In this document: in pieces, positions 1 to 7,837 of the stretch
How positions within the stretch are numbered: position 1 is the first letter of the stretch
Layout of the letters: each line of letters starts with the position of its first letter
Source of the DNA: an uncultured Actinomycetes bacterium
GTDB lineage: Bacteria; Actinomycetota; Thermoleophilia; Solirubrobacterales; 70-9
Length of the DNA stretch: 34,995 nt
Reading direction: 5' to 3'
Assembly (NCBI GenBank): GCA_946479725.1
Contig: CAMLHB010000004.1
Span: 1-34,995 of the forward strand
Translations under genes and position numbers: made by a program
Notes under the pieces: model-generated
Told to the model about the DNA's origin: nothing
Database searches by the model: none
The model's input: the letters and a program-made list of their open reading frames with translations, nothing else

Positions 1-977
1 TCGAGGTAGGCCTCGACGGTCGCCACCAGCTCGGTCTCGTACTGGTCGTCGTAGGAGACCAGGGGCTGGATCGTCTCGGCGAAGAAGCGTTCGAGCTCGG
101 CCGGGTCCTCGCTCATCGCCGGCAGCAGCAGGCGATAGGCGCCGGTGTCCTCGAAGGCGAGGACCGAGCGGCCCTCGGCCTCGCCGACGTTGACCGCGAG
201 ATGGGCCTCACTGCCGGCGCGGTAGAGATCGACCGGATCGGCGCATCGGCGGCTGCGGCCGGTGGTGAGGTGGAAGCCGGAGAGGCTGTCCTCTAGCTCC
301 CGCGCCAGGCCGGCGGCCGCGCGCGCCAGGCGCTCGTCGTCCTCGGCGGGGATGATCGCGGCGATCTCCGCCGCCTCGCCGCCGTCGCTCGCCGCCAGCG
401 AGCCGGGCGCCAGCGCCCGCAGCGCCCGCTGGGCGAGAACCAGCACCCGCTCCCGCCACTCCCCCGTCTGCGCCGCCCGCGGCGCCACCCGGAGGACGAC
501 CACCCCGGCGCCGCGGTCGAGGTCGGCGCCGAGCTCGGAGGCCTGGGCGACGATGTCCCGCCGGTCGGTGACCTCGCGCCGCAGCACCGCCCGCACGAAG
601 GCGCCCGCCGCCTCCTCGCTCTCCCACTCCGGCGAGCGCGAGCGCTCCAGCTCCAGCGCCAGCAGCGTCGCGACCATCCGCGCGATCGTCGGGTCCGGCG
701 CCTCCTTGGCCCGGTAGCGCAGCTCCCCGACCGGGCTGTCGGCGACCCGCAGCTCGACCCTCGTCACGCCCTCGCCGCCGGAGAGCAGCTTCTGCTCCTG
801 GTCGGAGGAGGCGCCCGCCACCGCCAGCACCGCGCTGGAGCGGTCGATCAGGGCGACGCTGGCGTCGAGCAGGCGCGCCGCCGCACGGGCCACCGCCGGC
901 AGGCCGGCGCCGGACTCGACCGCCTCGGAGAGCGCCTCGAGCAGCGTCGCTCGCTCGGTTGATGCAGAGCCGGGCAT
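1..977 (-). CDS. PucR/CdaR-family transcriptional regulator, 3' end cut by window
   Basis: The reverse strand reads open from ATG at 977 to the window edge (325 codons) beginning MPGSASTERATLLEALSEAV. Residues about 10-115 look like a GAF-type sensor domain (ARAAARLLDASVALIDRSSA). Residues about 120-250 resemble the GGDEF-like middle domain of CdaR/PucR activators (AFVRAVLRREVTDRRDIVAQ, then GVVVLRVAP). The C-terminal PucR helix-turn-helix would follow and lies outside the window. Family members are one-component activators of catabolic genes that sense small ligands; the ligand here is unknown. It stands 35 bases after the small membrane gene on the same strand, but it has its own -10-like GATAAT only 6 bases before the ATG, so I treat it as a separate unit. 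The product is inferred from domain order only. Confidence 0.75.
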   Translation of the reverse strand, partial: MPGSASTERATLLEALSEAVESGAGLPAVARAAARLLDASVALIDRSSAVLAVAGASSDQEQKLLSGGEGVTRVELRVADSPVGELRYRAKEAPDPTIARMVATLLALELERSRSPEWESEEAAGAFVRAVLRREVTDRRDIVAQASELGADLDRGAGVVVLRVAPRAAQTGEWRERVLVLAQRALRALAPGSLAASDGGEAAEIAAIIPAEDDERLARAAAGLARELEDSLSGFHLTTGRSRRCADPVDLYRAGSEAHLAVNVGEAEGRSVLAFEDTGAYRLLLPAMSEDPAELERFFAETIQPLVSYDDQYETELVATVEAYL

Positions 978-983
978 CGGGGC

Positions 984-989
984 ATTATC
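984..989 (-). promoter_or_regulatory. -10 element, leaderless start of the PucR-type gene
   Basis: GATAAT on the reverse strand ends 6 bases before the ATG at 977, so transcription would start at or next to the start codon. No Shine-Dalgarno sequence is present. No clear -35 is seen. Confidence 0.5.
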
Positions 990-1012
990 CCGACGCGGGG
1001 CTGGATTTCTCC

Positions 1013-1264
1013 CTAGCTGCCGTTGATGAAGTTGGAGATGTCGGGCCAGGACCAGACGATCGCCAGGCCGATGATGACGCCGCCGATCACCAGCGCCGCC
1101 AGCACGAAGACTGAGAGGAAGCCGGCGGCCGCCTTCTCCCAGATCCGGCCGTAGGCGCTCAGCGCCGGCTGCAGGATCAGGGTCACGAAGACGACCAGGC
1201 AGATCGCCGCGGCGATCCCGTAGAGCAGGTACTGGTGACCGAGGTCGGTCAGCGCGAGAGGCAT
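1013..1264 (-). CDS. Small membrane protein, 83 aa
   Basis: I do not recognise a family. The protein begins MPLALTDLGHQYLLYG and has two hydrophobic segments, at about residues 15-32 and 47-72, so it is probably a two-pass inner-membrane protein. Its start codon overlaps the stop of the DedA-PAP2 gene by one base (TGATG at 1262-1266), which indicates translational coupling and membership of the tatD-rsmA-ispE-dedA operon as its last gene. A reasonable guess is an accessory subunit of the preceding membrane protein, but the sequence shows nothing catalytic. Confidence 0.7.
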   Translation of the reverse strand: MPLALTDLGHQYLLYGIAAAICLVVFVTLILQPALSAYGRIWEKAAAGFLSVFVLAALVIGGVIIGLAIVWSWPDISNFINGS

Positions 1265-2739
1265 CACTGCTCTGGATTCTGGCGCACTTGCGAGACGACC
1301 AGCCCGACGGCCGCGCAGAGCGAGAACGCCGCCGCGCCCAGCGCCCAGCCGGCGCTGACGTCGCTCAGATAGTGGATTTCGAGGTAGACGCGCGAGAGCC
1401 CGATCAGCGCGGTGAGGACGAAGCCGGCGACCACCACCGCGGTCGCCCGCGCCATCCCCGGTCGCAGCCGCAGGACGATCGTGATCGCCAGCCAGAGGTA
1501 GAAGACCGCGTGGGCGGCGTGGCCGCTGGGGAAGGACGAGCCGCCGGTGTTCCCCGGGCCCGGCCGGTCGACCACGTCCTTCAGCACGTCGAGCCCGGTC
1601 TGGATGATCGCCATGCCGGCGACCAGGACCCAGAGCTCGACCCAGCGCCGCCGCCAGGCGAGCAGCGCCGCGCAGATCGTCGCCGCGATCGAGACCGCGG
1701 TCGCCGACCCGAGCCAGCTGACGACCTTGGCGGTGCTGGCGAGGGCGCTCGCCTGGATGTGGCTGACGATTTCGGCGGCGGTTTCGTCCCCCGGCGTCGG
1801 CCCCGGGTCGCCGCCGATGATCACCGTGTAGGCGACGAGCACGAACAGCGCCACCGCCAGGGTCGCCATCAGCGAGGTGAATTCGAGCCCGAAGGTGCCG
1901 CCCGGGGTGACCCGATCCCAGAGGAAGCGCAGCTCGCGCCGGCGTGCCAGCTCGACCAGCCAGCCGGTCGCCCGGTGGCCCTCCATCCAGCTCACCACCT
2001 TCGCCCGGTTCTCCTCCTCCCGGAGGAAGCGGACGAGGAAGAAGGTTCCGGCGACGACCGCGATCAGCGTCGCCAGCGCGAAGGCGCCGCGGGCGGCGTA
2101 GTGGCCGGCGGTCTCGATGCTGCGCGAGAAGAAGTAGCCGATGAGGATGTGCAGAGAGGCCCAGAGCCCGGTGCCGAGGATGCTGTAGGGGACGAAACCG
2201 CGGTACTCCATCCCCGAGCTGCCAGCGATAAAAGGGGCGAAGGCGCGGACGAGGCTGATCCAGCGGCCGATGAAGATCGTCTTGCCGCCGTGGCGGCCGA
2301 AGTAGTCCTCGACTTTCTCGAAGCGCTCGTGGCTGATCCCGAACCGCGGCCCGTGCTTCAAGACGAACTCGCGGCCGAGCCGGCGGCCAAGGAAGAAGCT
2401 CGTCGTGTCGCCGAGCCAGGCCGAGAACCAGGCGACGGCGATCAGCACGTAGATGTCGATCGCCCCCTGGCCGGCGACGGCGCCGCCGAGCAGCATCACC
2501 GTCTCGCCGGGGACGAGGAGGCCGACGAAGGCGCCGGTCTCGGCGAAGGCGAAGACGGCGACGATCAGGTAGGTCCAGGCGCCGAGCGTGTTGGAGAGGT
2601 CCTCGAGCAGGCTCTGCAGGTCGAGGTGGCCCAGCTGGCGGCTGATGAAGAAGTAGATCGCGCCGACGATGAGGACGGCGGCGCCGATCTTCAGCCGTTT
2701 GCGGTTCTCCCCGCCCCCTCCCTCCCCCGGCAGCTTCAT
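1264..2739 (-). CDS. DedA-family transporter fused to PAP2 lipid phosphatase
   Basis: This 491-residue membrane protein has two domains. Residues about 40-235 are a DedA/VTT domain: GETVMLLGG at 78-86 and the FIGRW...R..AP..AGSSG signature at 157-175. DedA proteins are proton-linked transporters, several shown to act as undecaprenyl-phosphate or phospholipid flippases. Residues about 285-480 are a type-2 phosphatidic acid phosphatase with all three motifs: KDVVDRP (K387, R392), SGH (405-407, H407) and R450-H456-D460. The combination suggests dephosphorylation and recycling of a lipid carrier or phospholipid at the membrane. The ATG overlaps the ispE stop by four bases (ATGA, 2736-2739), so it is co-translated with the isoprenoid gene ispE. 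The substrate is inferred, not shown. Confidence 0.88.
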   Translation of the reverse strand: MKLPGEGGGGENRKRLKIGAAVLIVGAIYFFISRQLGHLDLQSLLEDLSNTLGAWTYLIVAVFAFAETGAFVGLLVPGETVMLLGGAVAGQGAIDIYVLIAVAWFSAWLGDTTSFFLGRRLGREFVLKHGPRFGISHERFEKVEDYFGRHGGKTIFIGRWISLVRAFAPFIAGSSGMEYRGFVPYSILGTGLWASLHILIGYFFSRSIETAGHYAARGAFALATLIAVVAGTFFLVRFLREEENRAKVVSWMEGHRATGWLVELARRRELRFLWDRVTPGGTFGLEFTSLMATLAVALFVLVAYTVIIGGDPGPTPGDETAAEIVSHIQASALASTAKVVSWLGSATAVSIAATICAALLAWRRRWVELWVLVAGMAIIQTGLDVLKDVVDRPGPGNTGGSSFPSGHAAHAVFYLWLAITIVLRLRPGMARATAVVVAGFVLTALIGLSRVYLEIHYLSDVSAGWALGAAAFSLCAAVGLVVSQVRQNPEQ

Positions 2740-3575
2740 GGCGCCAGTCTCGCGCGTCCGGCGGCGCAGACGATCGCTTCCTCGGCGTCGAGTAGCTCGG
2801 CGGCGGCCTGGGCGGCGGCGAGGTCGGGAAAGAGGCCGACGGCGGTCGGGCCGGAGCCGCTGAGGATCGCCTTCGGCGCCCCCGCCGCGCGCAGGGCAGC
2901 CAGCGCCTCGCCGACGTCCGGACGCAGCGAGAGCGCCGCCGGCTCGAGGTCGTTGACGAGCAGGTCGGGATAGTCGAGCGGCGAGGCACCGGCCCCCGCG
3001 ACCTCGCGCAGCCGCCCCGCCAGCTCCTCCAGCTCGGCTTCGTCGCGGCCGAGCCCGAGCCGGTCGGCCTCGGCGAAGACCGCGGCGGTGCTGAGACCGC
3101 CCCCGCCCGGCAGCAGGACGGCGGCGTGCTCAGCCGGCTCCGGCAGGAGCTCGATGCGCTCGCCGGCGCCGCGGACGAGTGCCAGCGCCGGCCGCAGCTG
3201 CGAGGGCACGTCGGCGCCGAGCTCGGCCGCCAGCTGCGGCAGGTCGGCGACCTCCCCCGCGGCGAGGCGCAGCACCGCGGCCGCGTCGCCGCTGCCCCCG
3301 CCGAGCCCGGCCGCAACCGGCACCCGCTTCTCGATCTCGACCCGCAGCGGCTCGTGCTCCCAGCCGCGCTCGCGCAGCCCCGCCAGCGCCCGTGCCGCCA
3401 GGTTCTCCCCCTCGACGCCCGGGCAGAGAACTTCGTCGCGCTCGGCCGGCGAGACTTCGATCAGGTCGGCCAGTACCAGCGGCTCGAACAGCGAGCAGAG
3501 CTCGTGCAGCCCGTCCTCGCGCGCCCGCCCCAGATAGAGGCAGAGGTTCAGCTTGGCCGGCGCGTGCAGCAGCAT
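2736..3575 (-). CDS. ispE: 4-diphosphocytidyl-2-C-methyl-D-erythritol kinase
   Basis: A GHMP-family kinase of 279 aa that phosphorylates the 2-hydroxyl of CDP-methylerythritol in the MEP isoprenoid pathway. Visible signatures are the N-terminal APAKLNLCLYLGRAREDGLHE with catalytic-type K8, the ATP-binding glycine loop PVAAGLGGGSGDAAA at 86-100, and ADVPSQL at 121-127 with the catalytic-type D122. The C-terminal loop ILSGSGPTAVGLF follows near residue 240. Length is at the short end of the family. The start is set by a TGATG overlap with the rsmA stop (3573-3577). rsmA-ispE adjacency is widespread in actinobacteria, which supports the call. Confidence 0.94.
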   Translation of the reverse strand: MLLHAPAKLNLCLYLGRAREDGLHELCSLFEPLVLADLIEVSPAERDEVLCPGVEGENLAARALAGLRERGWEHEPLRVEIEKRVPVAAGLGGGSGDAAAVLRLAAGEVADLPQLAAELGADVPSQLRPALALVRGAGERIELLPEPAEHAAVLLPGGGGLSTAAVFAEADRLGLGRDEAELEELAGRLREVAGAGASPLDYPDLLVNDLEPAALSLRPDVGEALAALRAAGAPKAILSGSGPTAVGLFPDLAAAQAAAELLDAEEAIVCAAGRARLAP

Positions 3576-4339
3576 CAGCCGCGCAGCTTCGCGGAGAGGG
3601 CGGCGAATTGCTGCGGCGCCAGCGCCTCGGCGCGGGCGTCCTCGGGCAGGCCGAGCTCGGCCAGAGCGGCGCGGGCCGGCGCGAGGCTCCCCGGCGAGGC
3701 GTGCTCGAGCGAGCGCGCCAGCGACTTGCGGCGGTGGGCGAAGGCGGCCCGGATCAGCTTTCGCGTCTCCGCGTCGGCGCCAGGGCCGCTGCGCCGCAAC
3801 CGCAGGATCGCCGAGTCGACCCGCGGTCGCGGCTTGAACACGGCGGGATCGACGGCCCGCACCAGATCGACAGCGCAGGCGAGCTGGGCGACCGCGCTCG
3901 GCGACCCGTAGGTGCGATTGCCCGGCGCCGCGCGCAGCCGGTCGGCGATCTCCCGCTGCACCATCACCGTCCATCGCCGCAGCGAGGGCAGTTCCTCGAT
4001 CGTCCGCAGGATCAGCGGCGTCGCCACCGAGTAGGGGAGGTTGGCGACCATCGCAGTGGGCGCCGGCCGCAGCGCCGCCAGGTCGAGCTTCATCGCGTCG
4101 CCCCAGTGCAGGTCGACGTTCGGCAGCGCGGCAATCGGCGCCAGCGCCTCCTCCAACCCGCGGTCGATCTCGACCGTGTGCAGGTGCGCCGCCGTGGCCG
4201 CGAGCCGCTCGCTCAGCACCCCTTCCCCCGCCCCGACCTCGAGCACCACGTCGCCGGGCGCCAGCTCGGCGTCGCGGACGATCGCATCGAGCAGGTTCGG
4301 GTCGGCGAGGAAGTTCTGCCCGAGCCGGACCACTACCAA
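3575..4339 (-). CDS. rsmA: 16S rRNA adenine(1518/1519)-N6,N6-dimethyltransferase
   Basis: RsmA (KsgA) dimethylates two adjacent adenines in helix 45 of 16S rRNA during small-subunit maturation, using S-adenosylmethionine. Visible motifs are LGQNFL at the N terminus, the SAM loop EVGAGEG at 34-40, EIDR at 57-60, and the catalytic NLPY at 100-103. The C terminus (FKPRPRVDSAILRL, then FAHRRKSLARSL) matches the family. The start is uncertain: TTG at 4339 gives 254 aa and overlaps tatD by seven bases. GTG at 4333 gives 252 aa and shares one base with the tatD stop (TAGTG), the same junction style used elsewhere in this operon, so I favour GTG. No rpfB lies between tatD and rsmA, unlike in many actinobacteria. 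Confidence 0.95.
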   Translation of the reverse strand: MVVVRLGQNFLADPNLLDAIVRDAELAPGDVVLEVGAGEGVLSERLAATAAHLHTVEIDRGLEEALAPIAALPNVDLHWGDAMKLDLAALRPAPTAMVANLPYSVATPLILRTIEELPSLRRWTVMVQREIADRLRAAPGNRTYGSPSAVAQLACAVDLVRAVDPAVFKPRPRVDSAILRLRRSGPGADAETRKLIRAAFAHRRKSLARSLEHASPGSLAPARAALAELGLPEDARAEALAPQQFAALSAKLRG

Positions 4340-5100
4340 CCAAACAGCGTTCGCGCGTTGGCCTCGACCGCCCGCTCCAGCTCCTCGTAGGAGACGCCGC
4401 GGACCTCGGCGACGGCCTTCGCGGTCTCGACCACGTAGGCCGGCTGGTTGCGCTTGCCGCGCACCGGCTGCGGCGCCAGGTAGGGAGCGTCGGTCTCGAC
4501 CAGGATCCGGTCCTCGGGCACCTTGGCGGCGGCGAAAAGCAAGTCCTTGGCGCTGGGATAGGTGGCGTTGCCGGCGAACGAGCAGTACCAGCCGCGCTCG
4601 GCCGCGTCGCCAACCCGGTGGGGGGCCGAGAAGCAGTGGAGGATGACCGGCGCATCGCCGGCCTCGGCATCGAGGGTGTCGAAGATCTCGTCGGTGGCGG
4701 CGGTCTCCCCCTCAGGGTCGCGGGCGTGGATCACGATCGGCAGCTCCAGCTCGCGGGCGATCTCGATCTGCGCCGAGAAGGCGCGCCGCTGGTCCTCCGG
4801 CGCCGCCGAGTCGCGGTAGAAGTCGAGCCCGGTCTCGCCGATCGCCCGCACCTTCTCGTTGGCGCCCAGCCGGCGGATTTCCGCCGCCGCCGCCTCGTCG
4901 AAGCTGGTGGCCTCGTTGGGATGGCGCCCGACCGCTGCGAAGACCTCCTCGTGCCGCACCGTGCTCCCCAGCGCGGCCGAGTTCGTCACCGCGTCCATCC
5001 CCACCGTGAGGATCCGGTTCACCCCCGCCGCTGCGGCCGCGCGGACCAGTTCGAAGTCGCCCTCTTCGCAGAGCGCCAGGTGGGTGTGGGAATCGATCAT
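4333..5100 (-). CDS. tatD: TatD-family metal-dependent DNase
   Basis: A 255-aa TIM-barrel metallohydrolase of the TatD family (3'-5' exonuclease/DNase, also reported D-aminoacyl-tRNA-independent roles). Metal ligands are visible: SHTH at 4-7, the GETGLDFYRD block with its glutamate, IVIHARD, ILHCFSA and the C-terminal ETDAPYL. The protein ends NARTLFGW, typical of the family. It is the first gene of the 4-kb reverse-strand operon running to 1013. A -10-like TAGGCT lies 10 bases before the ATG inside the 27-bp gap it shares with the divergent flavoenzyme gene. Confidence 0.93.
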   Translation of the reverse strand: MIDSHTHLALCEEGDFELVRAAAAAGVNRILTVGMDAVTNSAALGSTVRHEEVFAAVGRHPNEATSFDEAAAAEIRRLGANEKVRAIGETGLDFYRDSAAPEDQRRAFSAQIEIARELELPIVIHARDPEGETAATDEIFDTLDAEAGDAPVILHCFSAPHRVGDAAERGWYCSFAGNATYPSAKDLLFAAAKVPEDRILVETDAPYLAPQPVRGKRNQPAYVVETAKAVAEVRGVSYEELERAVEANARTLFGW

Positions 5101-5110
5101 CGGACGGGTC

Positions 5111-5120
5111 AGCCTATCCT
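5111..5120. promoter_or_regulatory. Back-to-back -10 elements for tatD (-) and the flavoenzyme (+)
   Basis: In the 27-base divergent gap, TATCCT (5115-5120, +) ends 7 bases before the flavoenzyme ATG at 5128. TAGGCT (5116-5111, -) ends 10 bases before the tatD ATG at 5100. The two hexamers overlap by two bases, so the polymerases should compete. Neither gene has a Shine-Dalgarno sequence. Confidence 0.5.
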
Positions 5121-5127
5121 TCGCGCG

Positions 5128-6282
5128 ATGCCGGACCCCGCCGATTACTACCGCGAGATCTACGCCCGCGGGCTCGGCGGCGAGACGCCGGCGATCCCCG
5201 TCGCCGTGGCCGAGCTGGAGCAGCGGGCGATGGCGGCGATGGACCCCAAAGCCGCCAGCTACGTCTGGGCGGGGGCGGGGACCGAGGGGACGATCGACGC
5301 CAATGCCGAGGCCCTCCGCCGCCGCCGGATCGTGCCGCGGATGCTGCGCGACGTCAGCGAGCGCGACCTCTCGACCACGATCCTGGGGATGGAGATGCCG
5401 GCGCCGCTGCTGCTGGCGCCGATCGGCGTCCAGAAGGTCGTCCATGACGAGGGCGAGCTGGCGACCGCCCGCGCCGCCGCGGCGGTCGGGGTGCCGATGA
5501 TCGCCAGCACCGCCGCCCACTTCTCGCTGGAGGAGATCGCCGAGGCCGGCGGCGAGGCTCCGCGCTGGTTCCAGCTCTACTGGCCCAACGACCCGACGCT
5601 GGCGCGCAGCATGGTCGAGCGCGCCGAGCGCGCCGGCTACGCGGCCATCGTCCTCACCGTCGACACCTTCATCCCCGGCTGGAAGCCGCGCGACCTGCAG
5701 CAGGCCTGGCTCCCCTTCCTCAACGGCATGGGCGTCGCCAACTACTTCCAGGACCCGGTCTTCCGCGCCGCGCTGGAGCAGACGCCGGAGGAGGAACCCG
5801 GCGCCGCCACCGGTCACTTCCTCGGCGTGCAGGCGAACCCCTCTCTGAGCTGGGACGACCTCGGGCAGCTGCGCGAGATGACCTCGCTGCCGATCGTGAT
5901 CAAGGGGATCCAGCATCCCGAGGACGCCCGCGAGGCAGCAACGCGGGGAGTCGACGGCATCGTCGTCTCCAACCACGGCGGCCGCCAGGTCGACGGCGCG
6001 ATCGGCTCCCTCGACGCCCTGCCGGCAATCGCCGCCGCGGCCGGCGACGAGCTCACGATCCTCTTCGACAGCGGCGTCCGCGGGGGAGCGGACGTTCTCA
6101 AGGCGCTCGCCCTCGGCGCCGACGCCGTCTGCCTCGGCCGCCCCTACATCTGGGGCCTGGCGCTCGACGGTCAGGCCGGCGTCGAAACGGTGCTGAAGAT
6201 GGTGCTCGCCGAGCTTGATCTGACGATGGCCCTCTGCGGCCTCACCCGCCCAGAAGAGATCGGGCCGGAGCTGCTCGCGTAG
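5128..6282 (+). CDS. FMN-dependent alpha-hydroxy-acid oxidase, lactate 2-monooxygenase-like
   Basis: A 384-aa flavoenzyme of the L-lactate oxidase/dehydrogenase family, which oxidises 2-hydroxy acids through FMN. Visible signatures are APIGVQKVVHDEGELATARA (substrate/FMN barrel), FQLYWPND, VLTVDTF, VIKGIQHPEDA with the FMN lysine, the catalytic SNHGGRQVDGA with its His and Arg, and DSGVRGGADVLKALALGAD followed by GRPYIWGLA. The long loop GWKPRDL...LPFLNGMGVANYFQDPVFR is the hallmark that relates it to lactate 2-monooxygenase rather than to LldD, but the true substrate is not readable. It sits inverted between metG and tatD, genes that are normally neighbours in actinobacteria, so it appears to be an insertion into a conserved cluster. 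Confidence 0.87.
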   Translation: MPDPADYYREIYARGLGGETPAIPVAVAELEQRAMAAMDPKAASYVWAGAGTEGTIDANAEALRRRRIVPRMLRDVSERDLSTTILGMEMPAPLLLAPIGVQKVVHDEGELATARAAAAVGVPMIASTAAHFSLEEIAEAGGEAPRWFQLYWPNDPTLARSMVERAERAGYAAIVLTVDTFIPGWKPRDLQQAWLPFLNGMGVANYFQDPVFRAALEQTPEEEPGAATGHFLGVQANPSLSWDDLGQLREMTSLPIVIKGIQHPEDAREAATRGVDGIVVSNHGGRQVDGAIGSLDALPAIAAAAGDELTILFDSGVRGGADVLKALALGADAVCLGRPYIWGLALDGQAGVETVLKMVLAELDLTMALCGLTRPEEIGPELLA

Positions 6283-6326
6283 CGGTGCGACTTATCCCGC
6301 TATAGCGAGGGAAACTCGCACCGCTA
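6280..6326. terminator. Bidirectional hairpin joining the convergent stops of the flavoenzyme and metG
   Basis: An 11-bp perfect inverted repeat, TAGCGGTGCGA (6280-6290) and TCGCACCGCTA (6316-6326), contains both stop codons: TAG of the upstream gene and the reverse-strand TAG of metG. A second, nested palindrome CGCTATAGCG lies at 6298-6307. There is no U-tract. I infer a shared terminator for both directions. Confidence 0.7.
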
Positions 6327-7823
6327 TTCGATCTTCGGGAAGAGCGGCGCGATCCGCTCGACTTTCTGCCCGCCCTCGCGCGAGCCGAGCTCGGCCAGCG
6401 CCCGTCCCTCTTCCCGCAGTGCCGGCAGCAGCGTCTCGCTCGTCCTCGGCAGGTAGGGGATCAACAGCAGCGTGACGACCCGCAGGCCCTCGACGAGGTT
6501 GTAGAGGACTTCGTCGAGGCGCTCGGGGTCGGCCTCTTCCTTGGCCAGAACCCAGGGCTGGGTTTCCTCGACGAAGCGGTTGAGGCGGCGGACCAGGGCC
6601 CAGACCAGGTCGAGCGCCTGCGTCAGCTCGGCCTTGTCGAGCAGGTCGCTGAAGCGGGCGACAGCGCCTTCGAAGTCCTCTGCCAGCGTCGCGTCGACCT
6701 GGGCGACCGGGACCACCCCGTCGCGGTAGCGGTCGACCATCGCCAGTACCCGGCTGGCGAGGTTGCCGTAGTCGTTGGCCAGCTCGGTCTCGTAGCGCTG
6801 CTCGAAGCCGGCGGTGGAGATCGAGCCGTCCTGGCCGAAGCTGACCTCGCGGAAGAGGTAGAAGCGCAGCGCGTCGGCGCCGAAGCGGTCGATCACCGCG
6901 AAGGGGTCGAGGACGTTGCCGAGGCTCTTCGACATCTTTTTCTCGCCCATCAGCAGGTAGCCGTGGATGACCATCCGCCGCGGCGGCTCGATCTCGGCGG
7001 CGAGGCAGAGTGCCGGCCAGATCACCGCGTGGAACTTGAGGATGTCCTTCGCCATCACGTGCAGGTCGGCGGGCCAGTAGCGCGCGGTCAGGTCCTCCCC
7101 CTCGCGGGCGAAGCCGAGCGCCGTCACGTAGTTGAGGAGCGCGTCGAACCAGACGTACATCCGCTGGCCCGGGTCCCAGGGCAGCGGCAGCCCCCACTTC
7201 AGGTTGGGGCGCGAGAGCGAGACGTCCTCGAGCCCACCCTTGATGAAGGAGAGAGCCTCGTTGCGCCGGAACTCCGGCACCACGAAGTCCGGCCGTTCCT
7301 CATAGAGGCCTTCCAGCTGCGCCTGAAATGCCGAGAGCCGGAAGAACCAGTTCTCCTCCCGTTCTTTCTGCAACGGGATCTCGTGGATCGGACACGTATT
7401 TCCCGGCCCCAGCTCCCGCTCGGTCTTGAAGTCCGCGCAGCGGGGGCAGTACCAGCCTTCGTAGACCCCCTTGCTGACCCAGCCGTTGTCGTAGACCCGC
7501 TGCATGATCTCCGCGACCCGCTCCGTATGCCGCGGATCGCTGGTCCGGATAAAGAAGTCGTTCGTCGCCCCGATCGTCGGCATCAACCCTTCGAACTTCG
7601 CCGCGTTCGTATCCGCCAGCTCCTGCGGCTCGATCCCCGCCTTCTTCGCCGCATTCTCGATCGGCTCCCCATGCTCATCCGTCCCCGTGAGGAAGAACAC
7701 GTCCTCCCCCCGCTGCCGATGATGCCGCGCAAGGACATCCGCCGCCATAGTCGAATACGCGTGCCCCAGGTGAGGCTCCGCGTTGACGTAGTAGATCGGG
7801 GTGGTGACGTAGAACTTTTCCAC
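6324..7823 (-). CDS. metG: Methionyl-tRNA synthetase
   Basis: Class I aminoacyl-tRNA synthetase that charges tRNA-Met (about 499 aa). The HIGH motif appears as HLGH at 18-21 and KMSKS as KKMSKSLGNV near residue 300. A single-knuckle zinc site is formed by C126-x2-C129 and C144-x2-H147, the arrangement of the Thermus-type enzyme (TCPIH). The C-terminal helical anticodon domain follows (LNRFVEETQPWVLAKEE). There is no C-terminal tRNA-binding (Trbp111) extension. The start is a GTG: 7823 gives MEKFYVTTPIYYVN, matching family N termini; GTG at 7832 is possible. It follows rsmI within 5-14 bases, so it is in the ROK-rsmI-metG operon. Confidence 0.96.
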   Translation of the reverse strand: MEKFYVTTPIYYVNAEPHLGHAYSTMAADVLARHHRQRGEDVFFLTGTDEHGEPIENAAKKAGIEPQELADTNAAKFEGLMPTIGATNDFFIRTSDPRHTERVAEIMQRVYDNGWVSKGVYEGWYCPRCADFKTERELGPGNTCPIHEIPLQKEREENWFFRLSAFQAQLEGLYEERPDFVVPEFRRNEALSFIKGGLEDVSLSRPNLKWGLPLPWDPGQRMYVWFDALLNYVTALGFAREGEDLTARYWPADLHVMAKDILKFHAVIWPALCLAAEIEPPRRMVIHGYLLMGEKKMSKSLGNVLDPFAVIDRFGADALRFYLFREVSFGQDGSISTAGFEQRYETELANDYGNLASRVLAMVDRYRDGVVPVAQVDATLAEDFEGAVARFSDLLDKAELTQALDLVWALVRRLNRFVEETQPWVLAKEEADPERLDEVLYNLVEGLRVVTLLLIPYLPRTSETLLPALREEGRALAELGSREGGQKVERIAPLFPKIE

Positions 7824-7837
7824 GGAAGCCACAGAGG

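Noticed and set aside
2736..4670. Long 644-codon reverse-strand frame running through rsmA into ispE
   Set aside because: Only its last 279 codons (ispE) carry family motifs; the upstream part is an out-of-frame reading of rsmA and tatD.
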